From Micromonospora kangleipakensis (GTDB taxonomy: Bacteria > Actinomycetota > Actinomycetes > Mycobacteriales > Micromonosporaceae): a stretch of DNA of 64,000 nt. The stretch lies in assembly GCF_004217615.1 (NCBI RefSeq), contig NZ_SHLD01000001.1, forward strand, positions 1,860,001 to 1,924,000, read 5' to 3'. The translations under genes and the position numbers were made by a program. Within the stretch, counting starts at the first letter, position 1; every line of letters begins with the position of its first letter. The notes under the pieces are model-generated. The model saw only the letters and a program-made list of their open reading frames with translations. It had not been told where the DNA came from and made no database searches. Positions 17,632-31,393 of this stretch are shown here, piece after piece.

Positions 17632-19436
17632 GGCGGCGGCTGCTGGCCGTACTGCTCGGCGGCGTGCTCCTCCCCGCCGGGCTGGCGGGTTGCGGCATCC
17701 CGGCCAACGGCGACATCCAGGTGGACGGCCCGGGGCCGTCGGCCGAGGCGGGCTTCATCAACGGCGGCGGAGCCCAGCCGCCCACCCAGACGGCCAGCGA
17801 CGACCCGAAGGAGTTCGTCCGCAACTACCTGGCCGCGGCCGCGGGCGAGCGGGACCAGGCGTACAGCCGGGTCAAGCAGTTCATCGCGCAGGAGGCGAAG
17901 CCCCTGCTCCCGACGAAGCAGAGCAGCGAGATCGCGCTGACCGTGGTCCGGCTGCGGGAAAATCCCGAGGCCCGGTCGAACAGCGACGGCACCTACGATG
18001 TCACCGTCCGGGTGCAGCAGCTCGGCGTGCTCCGCGCCGACGGCACCCTGCGGCCCCCGGTGGCCAGCGACCCCGAGTACCGGTTCAAGCTGCGGCCGGC
18101 CGACACCGGTCAGCCGGGGTTGGTCCTCACCGAGCTGCCGAACGTGCTGCTGCTCAGCGACGACGCGCTGCGCAGCTACTACCGTGAGCGCACCATCTAC
18201 TTCTGGAACTCGGACCGGAGCCGGCTGGTGCCCGACCAGCGCTACCTGCCCTCCGCGGTGCCCGCCGAACGGCGGGTCACCGAGGTCGTCAAGTGGCTCA
18301 CCGTCGGCCCGTCCGACTGGCTCGCCCCCGGGGTCACCCTGCTGCCGGACGGCACGAGCCCGATCAACAACGCCACCGGCTCGGACGGGCGCTGGGAGGT
18401 CAACCTGAAGATGCCGGGGGCCAACGACGACCGGCTGGCCCGGTTCGCCACCCAGCTCGCCTGGTCGCTGCCGGAGCTGACGGGTCGGCTGGATCTGAAG
18501 ATCCAGAACCAGAACCGGCTGACGGTCGACCTCAAGCAGGAACGCCTGGACATTCCGGTGTACCCGACGAGCGGAAGCCCGGAGCGGTACTGCGTCTACG
18601 ACGGTGCGATCCACCCGCTCTCCTTCGTCGGCGAGCCGAGCGGCACCGTGCCGGTGGCCGCCGCCGCGAACAAGGGGGTCGTCTCGGCCGCGCTCAGCCG
18701 GTCGGGCGACGACATCCTCGCCGCGCTGGTGGTCACCCGGGCGGACCGGAAGCAGCGGCTCATGGTCGGCTCCGGGCCGGACCCGGTGACGCCGTCCAAC
18801 GGCACCGGCTGGTACGCCTCGGTCGGCCGCCCGACCTGGCTCCGCTCGCTCGATCCCCAGCACCAGTACGGGCTGGTGGTGGCCGACAACCGGCTCTACC
18901 GCTTCGACGACCTGGCCGGCCTGAAACAGATCTTGCTCCCCGTGCAGGGGCCGGTGAGCGCGGTGGCCGCCTCGCTCGACGGGCACCGGATCGCGCTGAT
19001 CGTGGACGGCGCCCTCTACGTCGCCGCGGTCAGCCTCGACGGCGGTGTGGTCTCCGTCGGCCAGCCCCGTCGACTGGTCACCCGGCTCACCGGCGTCACC
19101 GCCGTCGACTGGTACGCCGAGAACCAGTTGGTCTTCGCGGGCTCTGAGCTGCGCTCGGAGGGGCGGCCGGAGAGGTCGATCTACCAGACCACCGTCGACG
19201 GCGCGCTCGACACCGCGCTCAAGCTGGACGTCGGCGCCCCGGTCACCCACCTGGCCGCCTATCCGGGCGGCCCGGTCGGGGGGCTGCCCACCGGCTCGTA
19301 CATGTACGAGGCCAACCGGGTGGCCTACCGGAACAACCCGTTCGACACCATCAAACGGGACCGGGTCCTGAACGTGACGCCGCCCGCGGCGGGGGTCAAG
19401 GCGTCCAACCCGACCGTCCCCTTCTTCCTCTACTGA
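17628..19436 (+). CDS. lpqB: LpqB, MtrAB-associated lipoprotein
   Basis: A 602-residue lipoprotein with signal peptide and lipobox ending at Cys22 (LAGC). A GerMN-type domain lies in the middle and a beta-propeller-like C-terminal region follows. LpqB modulates MtrB signalling outside the membrane. The GTG start overlaps the mtrB stop by 4 bases. comF begins 7 bases after the stop. Confidence 0.95.
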   Translation: MRRRLLAVLLGGVLLPAGLAGCGIPANGDIQVDGPGPSAEAGFINGGGAQPPTQTASDDPKEFVRNYLAAAAGERDQAYSRVKQFIAQEAKPLLPTKQSSEIALTVVRLRENPEARSNSDGTYDVTVRVQQLGVLRADGTLRPPVASDPEYRFKLRPADTGQPGLVLTELPNVLLLSDDALRSYYRERTIYFWNSDRSRLVPDQRYLPSAVPAERRVTEVVKWLTVGPSDWLAPGVTLLPDGTSPINNATGSDGRWEVNLKMPGANDDRLARFATQLAWSLPELTGRLDLKIQNQNRLTVDLKQERLDIPVYPTSGSPERYCVYDGAIHPLSFVGEPSGTVPVAAAANKGVVSAALSRSGDDILAALVVTRADRKQRLMVGSGPDPVTPSNGTGWYASVGRPTWLRSLDPQHQYGLVVADNRLYRFDDLAGLKQILLPVQGPVSAVAASLDGHRIALIVDGALYVAAVSLDGGVVSVGQPRRLVTRLTGVTAVDWYAENQLVFAGSELRSEGRPERSIYQTTVDGALDTALKLDVGAPVTHLAAYPGGPVGGLPTGSYMYEANRVAYRNNPFDTIKRDRVLNVTPPAAGVKASNPTVPFFLY

Positions 19437-19443
19437 GCCGCCG

Positions 19444-20058
19444 GTGCGGGACCTGGGCGGGCTCTGGTCGGACCTGACCGACCTGGTGCTGCCGGCCGGG
19501 TGCGCCGGCTGCGGCGCACGAGCGGCGGGCACGCGGCAGGGCTTCTGCCCCGGCTGCGTCCAGGAGCTGGAATCGTTGCGCCCCGCCCCGGTGCGTCCCA
19601 CCCCGGCCCCGCCCGACCTGCCGCCCTGCGTGGCCATCGGTCCGTACGCCGGGACGCTGCGGGAGGGGCTGCTCGCGTACAAGGAGCGGGGCCGGCACGG
19701 GCTGGCCCGGCCGCTGGGCGCGCTGCTCGCCGAGGTGGTCGCCGCGGCGGTGGGCCGATCCCGGCCGGTGGTCCTGGTGCCGGTGCCGGACTCCGCGCCG
19801 GCGGCCCGGGCCCGGTACGGCGACCACCTCGACCGGTTGGCCGGCCACGCGGCGGCCCGGCTGCGCAGGGCCGGCTGGCCGGTGCGGGTGCTCCGGCCGC
19901 TGCGGGCGCTGCCCCGGCCGGACTCGGTCGCCCTGGACAGCGCGGGCCGGGCCGCGGCGGCGGAGTCGGCGTTCCGGCTGCGCCGGCCCGGCGGCCCGCC
20001 GCCGGTCGGTGAGGGGACTTCGGTGGTGGTGCTCGACGACATCGTCACCACCGGGTGA
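19444..20058 (+). CDS. ComF-family phosphoribosyltransferase-like protein, 3' end frameshifted
   Basis: An N-terminal zinc ribbon (Cys20, Cys23, Cys35, Cys38) precedes a type I phosphoribosyltransferase fold ending in the PRPP loop VVVLDDIVTTG. The reading frame stops at TGA (20056-20058) right after that loop. In the next frame the coding sequence resumes as TLAAVSRVLRAAGMTPNVAA and runs to a stop at 20151-20153. This is what the missing C-terminus of ComF should look like, so a one-base deletion near 20053-20057 has truncated the protein by about 32 residues. It may be a recent pseudogene or a sequencing error in a G-run. Confidence 0.85.
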   Translation: MRDLGGLWSDLTDLVLPAGCAGCGARAAGTRQGFCPGCVQELESLRPAPVRPTPAPPDLPPCVAIGPYAGTLREGLLAYKERGRHGLARPLGALLAEVVAAAVGRSRPVVLVPVPDSAPAARARYGDHLDRLAGHAAARLRRAGWPVRVLRPLRALPRPDSVALDSAGRAAAAESAFRLRRPGGPPPVGEGTSVVVLDDIVTTG

Positions 20059-20401
20059 CCCTGGCGGCGGTGAGTCGGGTCTTGCGCGCGGCGGGAATGA
20101 CGCCAAACGTCGCGGCAGTGCTTGCCGCAACGCAAAAACGACGCCATTGGTGACGCTTCGTGTTTCCGTTTCACCCCATGGTGTACGAGCTGTGAAAATT
20201 CCTGGGCGGTCTCGACAACCAGGGGTGACTGTCGCAGGAACAGGCGTTAGCGTTTTCGTGTCGGGGGTAGGAGGTCTTTCCACCCGCTCCCGACGGTGAG
20301 AGGAGGCGTAGCCGTACTGAACCGGTCGACGCCGAACGGGGATCTCCCAGGCGTGCCGACCGGGTGCCGGACCGAACGACCGTCCGAACAAGGGAGGTCA
20401 C

Positions 20402-21049
20402 GTGGACATCGTGGTCAAGGGCCGTAACGTCGAAGTGCCGGACCATTACCGGGTGCACGTAGCCGAGAAGCTCGCGAAGATCGAACGCTACGACCACAAG
20501 CTCATTCGGGTCGACGTGGAGTTGTTCCACGAGCGCAATCCGCGCCAGGCCGATCATTGCCAGCGGGTGGAAATCACCTGCGTCTCACGCGGCCCGGTGA
20601 TCCGGGCCGAGGCCTGCACGAATGACTTTTACAGCGCGCTGGACGCGGCCATCGCCAAGCTGGACACCCGGTTCCGCCGGGCGGCCGACCGGCGCCGGGT
20701 CCACCGGGGGCGGCACGCGCCGCTCTCCGTCGCCGCCGCCACCGCGGACCTGCCGGTCGCCGGCCTCGGCGACCCCGTGTCCGCCGCGCTCGCCGACGGC
20801 GGCCGGGCGGCCACCGCGGTCGCCGAACGACCCGAGGACAGCTACGAGGAGTACGACGACGACCAGCCGTGGCACATCGCGCGGGCGAAGGTGCACCCCG
20901 CCGATCCGATGACCGTCGACGACGCCCTGTTCCAGATGGAGCTGGTCGGCCACGACTTCTACCTGTTCCAGGACAAGGAGTCCGGTCGGCCGAGTGTCGT
21001 CTACCGTCGGCGCGCCTACGACTACGGGATCATCTCGCTCGACGCCTGA
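20402..21049 (+). CDS. hpf: Long-form ribosome hibernation promoting factor
   Basis: The 215-residue product has an N-terminal S30AE/YfiA ribosome-binding domain (from DIVVKGRNVEVPDHYRVHV to about 100) and a C-terminal dimerisation domain (from MTVDDALFQMELVGHDFYLF). This is the long form that pairs 70S ribosomes into 100S particles in resting cells. The GTG is chosen for the GGGAGGT just upstream. The 250-base leader region between comF and hpf probably holds its promoter; no sigma-factor match is certain. Confidence 0.95.
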   Translation: MDIVVKGRNVEVPDHYRVHVAEKLAKIERYDHKLIRVDVELFHERNPRQADHCQRVEITCVSRGPVIRAEACTNDFYSALDAAIAKLDTRFRRAADRRRVHRGRHAPLSVAAATADLPVAGLGDPVSAALADGGRAATAVAERPEDSYEEYDDDQPWHIARAKVHPADPMTVDDALFQMELVGHDFYLFQDKESGRPSVVYRRRAYDYGIISLDA

Positions 21050-21073
21050 CCCTGACCACCCCTGAGACACCGG

Positions 21074-21112
21074 GCCGCGGAGCCGTGGTGGGCACCACCA
21101 CGGCTCCGCGGC
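21074..21112. terminator. Bidirectional terminator between hpf and a GNAT gene
   Basis: A perfect 17-bp stem (21074-21090 with 21096-21112) and a 5-base loop lie between two convergent genes, so it can serve both. Confidence 0.8.
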
Positions 21113-21123
21113 GTCTCCGGGCC

Positions 21124-22239
21124 TCAGCGCGCCGACGGCAGGTCGGCGGCGAGCAGGCCGTAGCAGACCGAGTCGACCCGGGTGCCGTCCGGGCCGGGGA
21201 GCCGGCCGCGGGCCAGCCCCTCCCGGCGGAAGCCGACCTTCTCCAGCACCCGCTGGGAGGCGACGTTCTCCGGCCGGGTGCCGGCCCAGAGCCGGGCCAG
21301 CCCGACGCCGAACGCCCAACCGGCGAGGAGCCGCACCGTCCGGGTGGCCAGCCCCCGCCCGCGGGCCTCCGGCAGCAGGCTGTAGCCGAGCATGGCCTGG
21401 CCGGTCGACGGTTCGTCATAGACCAGCGCGCAGCCGCCGGCCACCGCCCCGGTCGCCGCGTCCAGCACGGCGAAGTCGGCCGAACCGCCGGCCAGCCAGT
21501 GGCTCTCCGCCTGTCGACAGCGCCGCTCGATCGCCGCCCGGGTGGGCGGCGCCGGCGGTACCCGGTTCGCCACCACCTCGGGCCGGGTGTGCAGCCGGTA
21601 CATCGCCGCCACGTCGTCCGGGCCCAGCCGGCGCAGCGTCACCACGCCGTCGGTGAGCCGGCCGTCGGGCAGGTCGGGCAGGAGCCGGGCGGCCGGCCCG
21701 GGCGGGTCGTCGGCGAGGCGTACCCAGGCGATCAGGTCGTGCCAGCCACCGCCGCGGACCGGGGTCGCGGAGCGGCGTACCCCCTCGTGCCGGAAGCCGG
21801 CGGCCAGCGCGATCCGCTGGCTGGCCGTGTTCTCCGGGTGGGTGAGCAGCTCCAGCCGGGCGGTCCCGGTGGCGAAGGCGTGCCCGGCGAGGACGCGGGT
21901 GGCGGCGGTCGCCACGCCGCGGCCGCGCGCCCACGGCGCCACCCAGTAGCCGATCTCCGCCTGCGCGCGGTAGGGCACGACCTGGCTCAGGCCGATGCCG
22001 CCGAGCAGCCGGTCGGTGGCGGGATCCGCGATCGCGTACGCGCAGCCGCCGCTGGTCCAGGCCGCGGGCGCGCCCTCGGTGATCCACCAGCGGGCGGTCT
22101 CCTCGGTGTACGGGTCGGGCATGCCGGAGATGAACCGCTGGGTCAGCGGGTCGGCGCAGCCGGCCGCGGTGTCCGCCACGTCGTCGTCGCGGAACAACCG
22201 CAGCCGGACCCCGTTGGACTCGATCACCCGCGGGGTCAA
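21124..22239 (-). CDS. Double-domain GNAT acetyltransferase
   Basis: The roughly 371-residue protein has two tandem GNAT folds. Each has an acetyl-CoA loop of the R-x-x-G-x-G/A type (WARGRGVATAA and EARGRGLATRT) and a following NxxSxR/Q segment (HPENTASQRIAL and RPENVASQRVLE). It resembles RimJ/RimL N-acetyltransferases; the substrate is unknown. The TTG at 22239 is chosen because it overlaps the upstream stop as TTGA and has GGGAGAG 6 bases before it; GTG 22227 is the alternative. It is the downstream partner of a similar gene. Confidence 0.85.
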   Translation of the reverse strand: MTPRVIESNGVRLRLFRDDDVADTAAGCADPLTQRFISGMPDPYTEETARWWITEGAPAAWTSGGCAYAIADPATDRLLGGIGLSQVVPYRAQAEIGYWVAPWARGRGVATAATRVLAGHAFATGTARLELLTHPENTASQRIALAAGFRHEGVRRSATPVRGGGWHDLIAWVRLADDPPGPAARLLPDLPDGRLTDGVVTLRRLGPDDVAAMYRLHTRPEVVANRVPPAPPTRAAIERRCRQAESHWLAGGSADFAVLDAATGAVAGGCALVYDEPSTGQAMLGYSLLPEARGRGLATRTVRLLAGWAFGVGLARLWAGTRPENVASQRVLEKVGFRREGLARGRLPGPDGTRVDSVCYGLLAADLPSAR

Positions 22240-23414
22240 CTCAGCTCTCCCGTGAGGTCCTCGGCGAGCAGAGCGGCGACCCAGGCGTCGCCCCGGCCGT
22301 CCCGGCTGGTCAGCAGGCCACGGGCGGTGCCTTCGAAGGCGAAGCCGGCCTTCTCGGCGACCCGGCGGGAGGCGGTGTTGCCGGCCAACGCCCGCCACTC
22401 GATGCGGGCCAGGCCCAGCGTGGTGAAGCCCCACGCGGTCAGCGCGCCCACCGCGGCGGGCATGTAGCCGCGGCCCCGCGCGTGCGGGGCGGTCATGAAG
22501 CCGACGTCCCCGTTCAGCGGGTCGGTGGGCGAGATCCGCAGGTCCACCGATCCGACGTACCGGTCGTCGCCGTCGGCGATGGCGTAGTAGGCGCCGGTGC
22601 CCCGGGCCCAGGCGGCCTCGGCGAAGTCCCGCAGGAAGCCCTCGGCGTGCGAGCGCTGGTACGGGTGGGGGACCGTGGTCCAGCGGATGGTCTCCTCGTC
22701 CCGGCTGGTCGTCACGACGGCGTCGAGGTCGCGCTCCTCCATCGGGCGCAGCCGCAGCTCGCTGGCGCCGACGGTGGCGAAGAGGACGGGCTGCGGCCGG
22801 CCGAAGACGGCGGCCCGGCGGGCCGGGAGGGTCTCCGGGCCGGCCGGCGTGGGCTCGCCCGGCGCGGCCAGTTCGTCCGGGAAGAGCGAGCCGACCCAGG
22901 CCTCCCGGCGACCGTCGACCGCCGGATGGGCCAGCCGCAGTTCGCCCTCGACCCGGAAGCCGGCCCGGAGCGCCACCAGCCGGGAGGCGTGGTTGCCGAC
23001 CTCGGCCTGCCAGATGATCCGGCGCAGCTTCAGCGCGTCGAACGCCCAGCGGGCGACCGCCCGGGTGGCCCGCACCGCGACCCCCCGGCCGCGCGCCCGG
23101 GGTGCGGTCCAGTAGCCGACCTCCGCGGAGTCCAGGCCCCGGTCGATGGAGACCAGGCCGCAGGAGGCGAGCAGCTCACCGGTCGCCGCGTCGCAGACCG
23201 CGAACGGTGCCCCGGTGCCGTCCGCCCAGGCCCTGCCGCTGATCTCGGTGACGAACCCCAGGGCGTGTTCGGGCAGGTACGGGCGGGGTACGGTGGTCCA
23301 GCGCTGGATGTCCGGATCCTGGCAGGCGCGGTGCACCGCGTCGGCGTCCTCCGCCCGCCAGGGTCGCAGCAGCAGGCCGTCCTCGGTGATCTCCACAAGC
23401 TCCACCCGAGCCAT
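22236..23414 (-). CDS. Double-domain GNAT acetyltransferase
   Basis: The 392-residue protein again has two GNAT domains, with acetyl-CoA loops APRARGRGVAVRA and APHARGRGYMPAA and NHASRLVALRAGF / NTASRRVAEKAGF helices. Its layout mirrors the downstream neighbour, so the pair likely arose by duplication of an already fused gene. ATG start. The gene is divergent from secA. Substrate unknown; RimJ/RimL-like. Confidence 0.87.
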   Translation of the reverse strand: MARVELVEITEDGLLLRPWRAEDADAVHRACQDPDIQRWTTVPRPYLPEHALGFVTEISGRAWADGTGAPFAVCDAATGELLASCGLVSIDRGLDSAEVGYWTAPRARGRGVAVRATRAVARWAFDALKLRRIIWQAEVGNHASRLVALRAGFRVEGELRLAHPAVDGRREAWVGSLFPDELAAPGEPTPAGPETLPARRAAVFGRPQPVLFATVGASELRLRPMEERDLDAVVTTSRDEETIRWTTVPHPYQRSHAEGFLRDFAEAAWARGTGAYYAIADGDDRYVGSVDLRISPTDPLNGDVGFMTAPHARGRGYMPAAVGALTAWGFTTLGLARIEWRALAGNTASRRVAEKAGFAFEGTARGLLTSRDGRGDAWVAALLAEDLTGELS

Positions 23415-23575
23415 CGTGCCGGATCGTTCGCGTTGGGCGTAACCCGATAAACCGCCGGTCAGGGCGTGGGCCGCGCGTTATGTCGGTTTCGCTGCCCCGG
23501 ACCGCCGCCACCAGTGACCATCGCCGCGGCGGAGCGCCTACGATGGTTCGAGACTGTCTAGGGGAGCGTTGATCC

Positions 23576-26497
<2,922 letters not shown>

Positions 26498-26513
26498 GCG
26501 ACCTCGCAGCGAC

Positions 26514-26547
26514 GACGGGCCCCGGCCGGGAACGGCCGGGGCCCGTC
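26514..26547 (+). terminator. Terminator of secA
   Basis: A perfect 15-bp stem (26514-26528 with 26533-26547) closes on the stable GGAA tetraloop 17 bases after the secA stop. No clear U-tract. Confidence 0.8.
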
Positions 26548-26626
26548 CGCGTCTCCGCCCCCGGGTCGGCGATCTGGAGTTGATCAGAGGGCCGTGCGGG
26601 CCGGTGACGGTCGACGGCGGGGCCGG

Positions 26627-27223
26627 TCAGAGTACCTGGAGGGTGGTGCAGAGCCAGTTGCCGCGGCGGTGTTCCAGGCGGAGGGCGATCGCCCAGCTGG
26701 CGCCGCCGGCCCCGGCGAGCACCGCGGCCGCCTCCACCGCCCCGGCGCGCGGCTCACAGACGCGCAGCCGGCGGAGCCGGAGGACCGGGCGGGTCGAGCG
26801 ACGGCGTACCGGGCCGACGCGGTGGGCGGCGCGGGCGAGTTCGGCCGTGACCTCCGTCGCCACGGCCGGGTCGCTGAGCGGCCGGAGCTGGCCGGGCGGC
26901 CGGTAGCCGTTGACGATCTCCAGGAAGGTGCGGACGAACCGGTGTGCCGCCCGGGTGGCCTCCGGCGTGGCGGTGACCAGGGCGGCGGCCGGTGGCGTCC
27001 CGGCCCGGCGACCGGGCCCGGCGGGGGTCGGGCGGACGTCGACGTGCCGGCCCGCAGGGCGGCCGGGGTCGCGCCGGCGCGGATCGAAGAGGTCGAGGGT
27101 GAGCTGGTCGGCGTTCGGGCGGAACCAGGGCTCGCCCTCGTCTGCGCAGGGCGGGTCGATCGGTGGCGCGGGACGGAGGCGGACCGGCGGGCGCGGTGCC
27201 GGTGGGCGGCGGGTGTCGACCAT
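26627..27223 (-). CDS. Rv3235-like protein
   Basis: The 198-residue product has a Pro/Arg-rich N-terminus and a C-terminal domain (from about TRAAHRFVRTFLEIVNGYRP through RVCEPRAGAVEAAAVL to HRRGNWLCTTLQVL). This matches the Rv3235 family found near secA across actinobacteria. The ATG at 27223 is used (AGGGG upstream); a TTG at 27229 is possible. Upstream lies a GGCAAAC-type repeat shared with the neighbouring HTH gene. Function unknown. Confidence 0.75.
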   Translation of the reverse strand: MVDTRRPPAPRPPVRLRPAPPIDPPCADEGEPWFRPNADQLTLDLFDPRRRDPGRPAGRHVDVRPTPAGPGRRAGTPPAAALVTATPEATRAAHRFVRTFLEIVNGYRPPGQLRPLSDPAVATEVTAELARAAHRVGPVRRRSTRPVLRLRRLRVCEPRAGAVEAAAVLAGAGGASWAIALRLEHRRGNWLCTTLQVL

Positions 27224-27242
27224 CCTCAACCCCTGTTCGTTG

Positions 27243-27260
27243 CGTTTACCTTCGTTTGCC
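27243..27260 (-). promoter_or_regulatory. Paired GGYAAACG motif upstream of the Rv3235-like gene
   Basis: On the gene strand the sequence reads GGCAAACGAAGGTAAACG: two half-sites repeated head to tail with a 10-bp period. The same 18-bp pattern (16 of 18 with one spacer change counted) occurs upstream of the HTH gene at 27560-27577. Confidence 0.5.
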
Positions 27261-27309
27261 TCCGACAGGCTCCAGTTTCGGGTAGAGAAGTCTCGCCGTC
27301 AATGCCGCG

Positions 27310-27537
27310 TCACTCGCCGTCGCGGTCGGTGAGCGGGTTTCCACGAACCCATTCGGCGGTCTCGGCGTACTTCTGCTGGATGTACTCCTCCAGCCGGGCG
27401 CGCTCGACCCGCCACTGGCCCCGGCCGCCGATCTTGACGGCGGGCAGCTCTCCGCTGCGCACCATGTGGTAGACCTGCGAGTCCGAGACGTTGAGCTCCG
27501 CGGCCACGTCGGACAGGAGCAGGAACCTCGGCTCCAC
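27310..27537 (-). CDS. BldC/excisionase-like helix-turn-helix DNA-binding protein
   Basis: The 75-residue protein has a MerR-type winged helix-turn-helix. [20 protein letters not shown] forms the HTH, then [20 protein letters not shown] the wing, and [11 protein letters not shown] an end helix. Small proteins of this class include BldC, which coats direct-repeat DNA head to tail. It is conserved downstream of secA in related genomes. A direct-repeat motif lies upstream of this gene and of its neighbour, suggesting autoregulation. Confidence 0.85.
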   Translation of the reverse strand: MEPRFLLLSDVAAELNVSDSQVYHMVRSGELPAVKIGGRGQWRVERARLEEYIQQKYAETAEWVRGNPLTDRDGE

Positions 27538-27559
27538 GGCGAACTCCCGGGGTTGACGT

Positions 27560-27577
27560 CGTTTGCCTCAGTTTGCC
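27560..27577 (-). promoter_or_regulatory. Paired GGYAAACG motif upstream of the HTH gene
   Basis: On the gene strand the sequence reads GGCAAACTGAGGCAAACG, two direct half-sites 10 bp apart, 23 bases before the HTH gene start. Confidence 0.5.
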
Positions 27578-27752
27578 ATCAGTGGCGTCGCATACCCAGT
27601 CGCGTCCCCGTCCTGTCCGGCACCGGCTGACGGGACACACCGGCGGGAAACTTCTCCCGGGCGGGCGCAAGGTGTATGACGGTCACGGCGTACGGCATGA
27701 TCGGCGCCCGGGGCCGGCGTCCGCCGGTCCGGGCCTGAGCAGGGGAGACACC

Positions 27753-28262
27753 GTGACCGACGAGCTTGTCCGGGTGTACGTGCCGGCGACCGTCCCGATG
27801 CTGTCGCGGCTGCGCGAGCAGGGACTCGCCGATGGCGAGGCGCACGCGGTCACCCCCCTGCTGCGCGAGTGGTACGCCGAGGGTGACGAGGAGGAGCTGG
27901 AGTACGTCGCCTTCACCCGGGCCGCCCAGGACGCGCTGCTCCTGCTCCGGGCCGACCCGGCCGCGCCCCGCCGGCGGGTGGTGGTCTCGGTGGACGTGCC
28001 GGCCGCGTCGGTCGGTCGGGTCGACGGGGAGCTCGGGTCCAGCCTCGTCCGGCTGACGGGCCCGGTGCCGGTGACCGCGGTCGCCGCGATCCACGTCGAC
28101 GGCGCGGAGGCGGTGGAGGACGTGGCCGCCGCCGCCGAGGTGGTCGCCGAGGCGCAGGCCGGCGACCCGGACGCTCAGTTCACCGTCGACGGCGCGGAGG
28201 ACCACGAGCTGGAGTGGTACGACGTGACCGAGCTGGACCTGTTGCTCCGCGCCGTCTCCTGA
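27753..28262 (+). CDS. DUF6912-like hypothetical protein
   Basis: The 169-residue acidic soluble protein begins [20 protein letters not shown] and shows the compact actinobacterial pattern [20 protein letters not shown] ... [14 protein letters not shown]. It is small, has no signal or membrane helix, and is usually found near the secA/Rv3235 region. GTG start with GGGGAG upstream. Function unknown; family name given from memory of the sequence pattern. Confidence 0.75.
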   Translation: MTDELVRVYVPATVPMLSRLREQGLADGEAHAVTPLLREWYAEGDEEELEYVAFTRAAQDALLLLRADPAAPRRRVVVSVDVPAASVGRVDGELGSSLVRLTGPVPVTAVAAIHVDGAEAVEDVAAAAEVVAEAQAGDPDAQFTVDGAEDHELEWYDVTELDLLLRAVS

Positions 28263-28296
28263 CCGCTGCCCCGGCCCGGCGACGGGCCGCGGGAAC

Positions 28297-29328
28297 TCAG
28301 CGGGCCGGCTCGTCCTCGGCCGGCTCCGCCTCGTCCACGCCGGCCGGGCCGAGGGTGCGACCGAAGGCGATGAGCGTGGTCAGCGCCCCGACGAACAGCA
28401 CCCAGATGCCGTTGTCCACCCGCGAGGTGCCGAGCGCGGACTGCGCGACCTCGTCCGCGTCGCTGAGCGCGGCGGCCAGGTCGAGCAGCGTCCGGCCGCC
28501 GACCCGGATGATCACCTCGGTGAGCAGCAGGAGCAGGCCCGGTCCCGCTCCGGCGACCAGGTAGGCCGGCCAGCGCGGCGGCGCGGCCGGGTCCCGCCGG
28601 GCCCGGCGGCGCGACCAGGTCAGGTAGCCGAAGGCGACGAGTCCGGCGAGCAGTCCGGCCAGCAGGGACTCCGTCCGGGAGACCCACTTCGCGGCGCTGA
28701 GCACCGACTCCTGGGTGTCGCCCGCGCCGAACAGGTCGGAGAGCGGGTCCCGGGCGCGGCTGAACGCCACCACGAAGATCAGCACGGTCAGCGCGGCGGC
28801 GGCGCTCGCGCCGACCACCCGGGCGTTGCGGGCACCGGCCACGGCGCCGCCGATGATGGCCGCCGCCGCGGTGGTGCCGGCGATCGTGTTGGTGGTCGCG
28901 TTGTCGGCGTAGGTCAGGTTGATCGCCAGCGCGGCGGCCAGTCCGACCAGCAGGCCGGTGCCGACGGCGGCGAGGAAGCGCAGGGTGGCGCGCTCGGTGC
29001 GCCGGGTGAGCGGATTGGTCGCCGCCAGGGCGACCGCGGCGCCGGCGACCAGCGCCGCCGAGATGACGCCGGGCAGCGCGTACGCGGAGAGGCTGATCGC
29101 GGTGACGCCGGCCTCGGCCGAGTGGATCGCGGCCCGGGTCGACCAGAGCATCGCCGCCAGCCAGCCGACGGCCACCAGCGCGAGCACCACCGCGCCGGGG
29201 GCGAACGTGACCCGTCCGGTGCCCTCCGGCGCCGCGCCGGCCAGGTCGACCGGGGCGGTCTCCTCGACCGGGGCGGCCGTGGGCTGGTCCGGTTCCGCGG
29301 CCGTGGAGCTGCTGGGCTGGTTGCTCAT
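28297..29328 (-). CDS. Polytopic membrane protein, unknown function
   Basis: The 343-residue protein has an acidic, Pro-rich cytoplasmic N-terminus (MSNQPSSSTAAEPDQPTAAP). About eight membrane helices follow, then an acidic tail (ending EPAEDEPAR). ATG with AAGGGGAG upstream. Divergent from pruA. No transporter motif recognised. Confidence 0.75.
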   Translation of the reverse strand: MSNQPSSSTAAEPDQPTAAPVEETAPVDLAGAAPEGTGRVTFAPGAVVLALVAVGWLAAMLWSTRAAIHSAEAGVTAISLSAYALPGVISAALVAGAAVALAATNPLTRRTERATLRFLAAVGTGLLVGLAAALAINLTYADNATTNTIAGTTAAAAIIGGAVAGARNARVVGASAAAALTVLIFVVAFSRARDPLSDLFGAGDTQESVLSAAKWVSRTESLLAGLLAGLVAFGYLTWSRRRARRDPAAPPRWPAYLVAGAGPGLLLLLTEVIIRVGGRTLLDLAAALSDADEVAQSALGTSRVDNGIWVLFVGALTTLIAFGRTLGPAGVDEAEPAEDEPAR

Positions 29329-29753
29329 CGTCTCCCCTTCGACGGACGCCGGATCGGCCGCAACGGCCGGGCAGGTCACCGGCCATCCAGGGTACGCGCC
29401 GCCGCGCGCCCTCCTCCGCGCCCGGCTCCGCCCTCGGCCCCGATCTCGGCACCTCCGGCGGTTGCCGAAGGATCGCAGGGGCATTGTGCTGCTCGCCGAC
29501 GGTTCGCCGCCTCTGCGACCGTTCCGGCCTACGGTCCGGAGTGCGGTGGTCCGTCCGGATGATCCGCCGGAGGAGCGGCGGGCGGGGTCGGGAGGAGCCG
29601 GGGTGGGGTTGGCTGAGGGGGGTCGCATGGAAGAATCGGCGCAGGTCCCGCCGCCGCGACCGGTCCACCGCGCGGTGCCCGGCGTCCGGCCGTCCGGTCG
29701 GTGCCTGCGGGTCCGGTTTCGCCACCGCCGTCGAGATCGCACAGGAGCCTGTG
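29329..29753. other. Divergent intergenic region before pruA
   Basis: A 425-base region with no convincing gene. It should contain promoters for the leftward membrane gene and for pruA, but no -35/-10 pair stands out in the GC-rich sequence. The pruA Shine-Dalgarno AGGAG is at its right end. Confidence 0.4.
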
Positions 29754-31382
<1,629 letters not shown>

Positions 31383-31393
31383 ACCGGCGACGG

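Noticed and set aside
20056..20058. TGA in comF as a selenocysteine codon or programmed shift
   Set aside because: No SECIS-like context or shift motif is visible, and the family has no Sec; a one-base deletion explains it.
20093..20122. GGGAAT in comF as a SigR-type -35 for hpf
   Set aside because: The downstream GTT is missing at the right distance and the site lies inside the comF C-terminus.
16494..20174. A 1226-codon leftward frame opposite mtrB, lpqB and comF
   Set aside because: No domain and skewed composition; typical long antisense frame in high-GC DNA.
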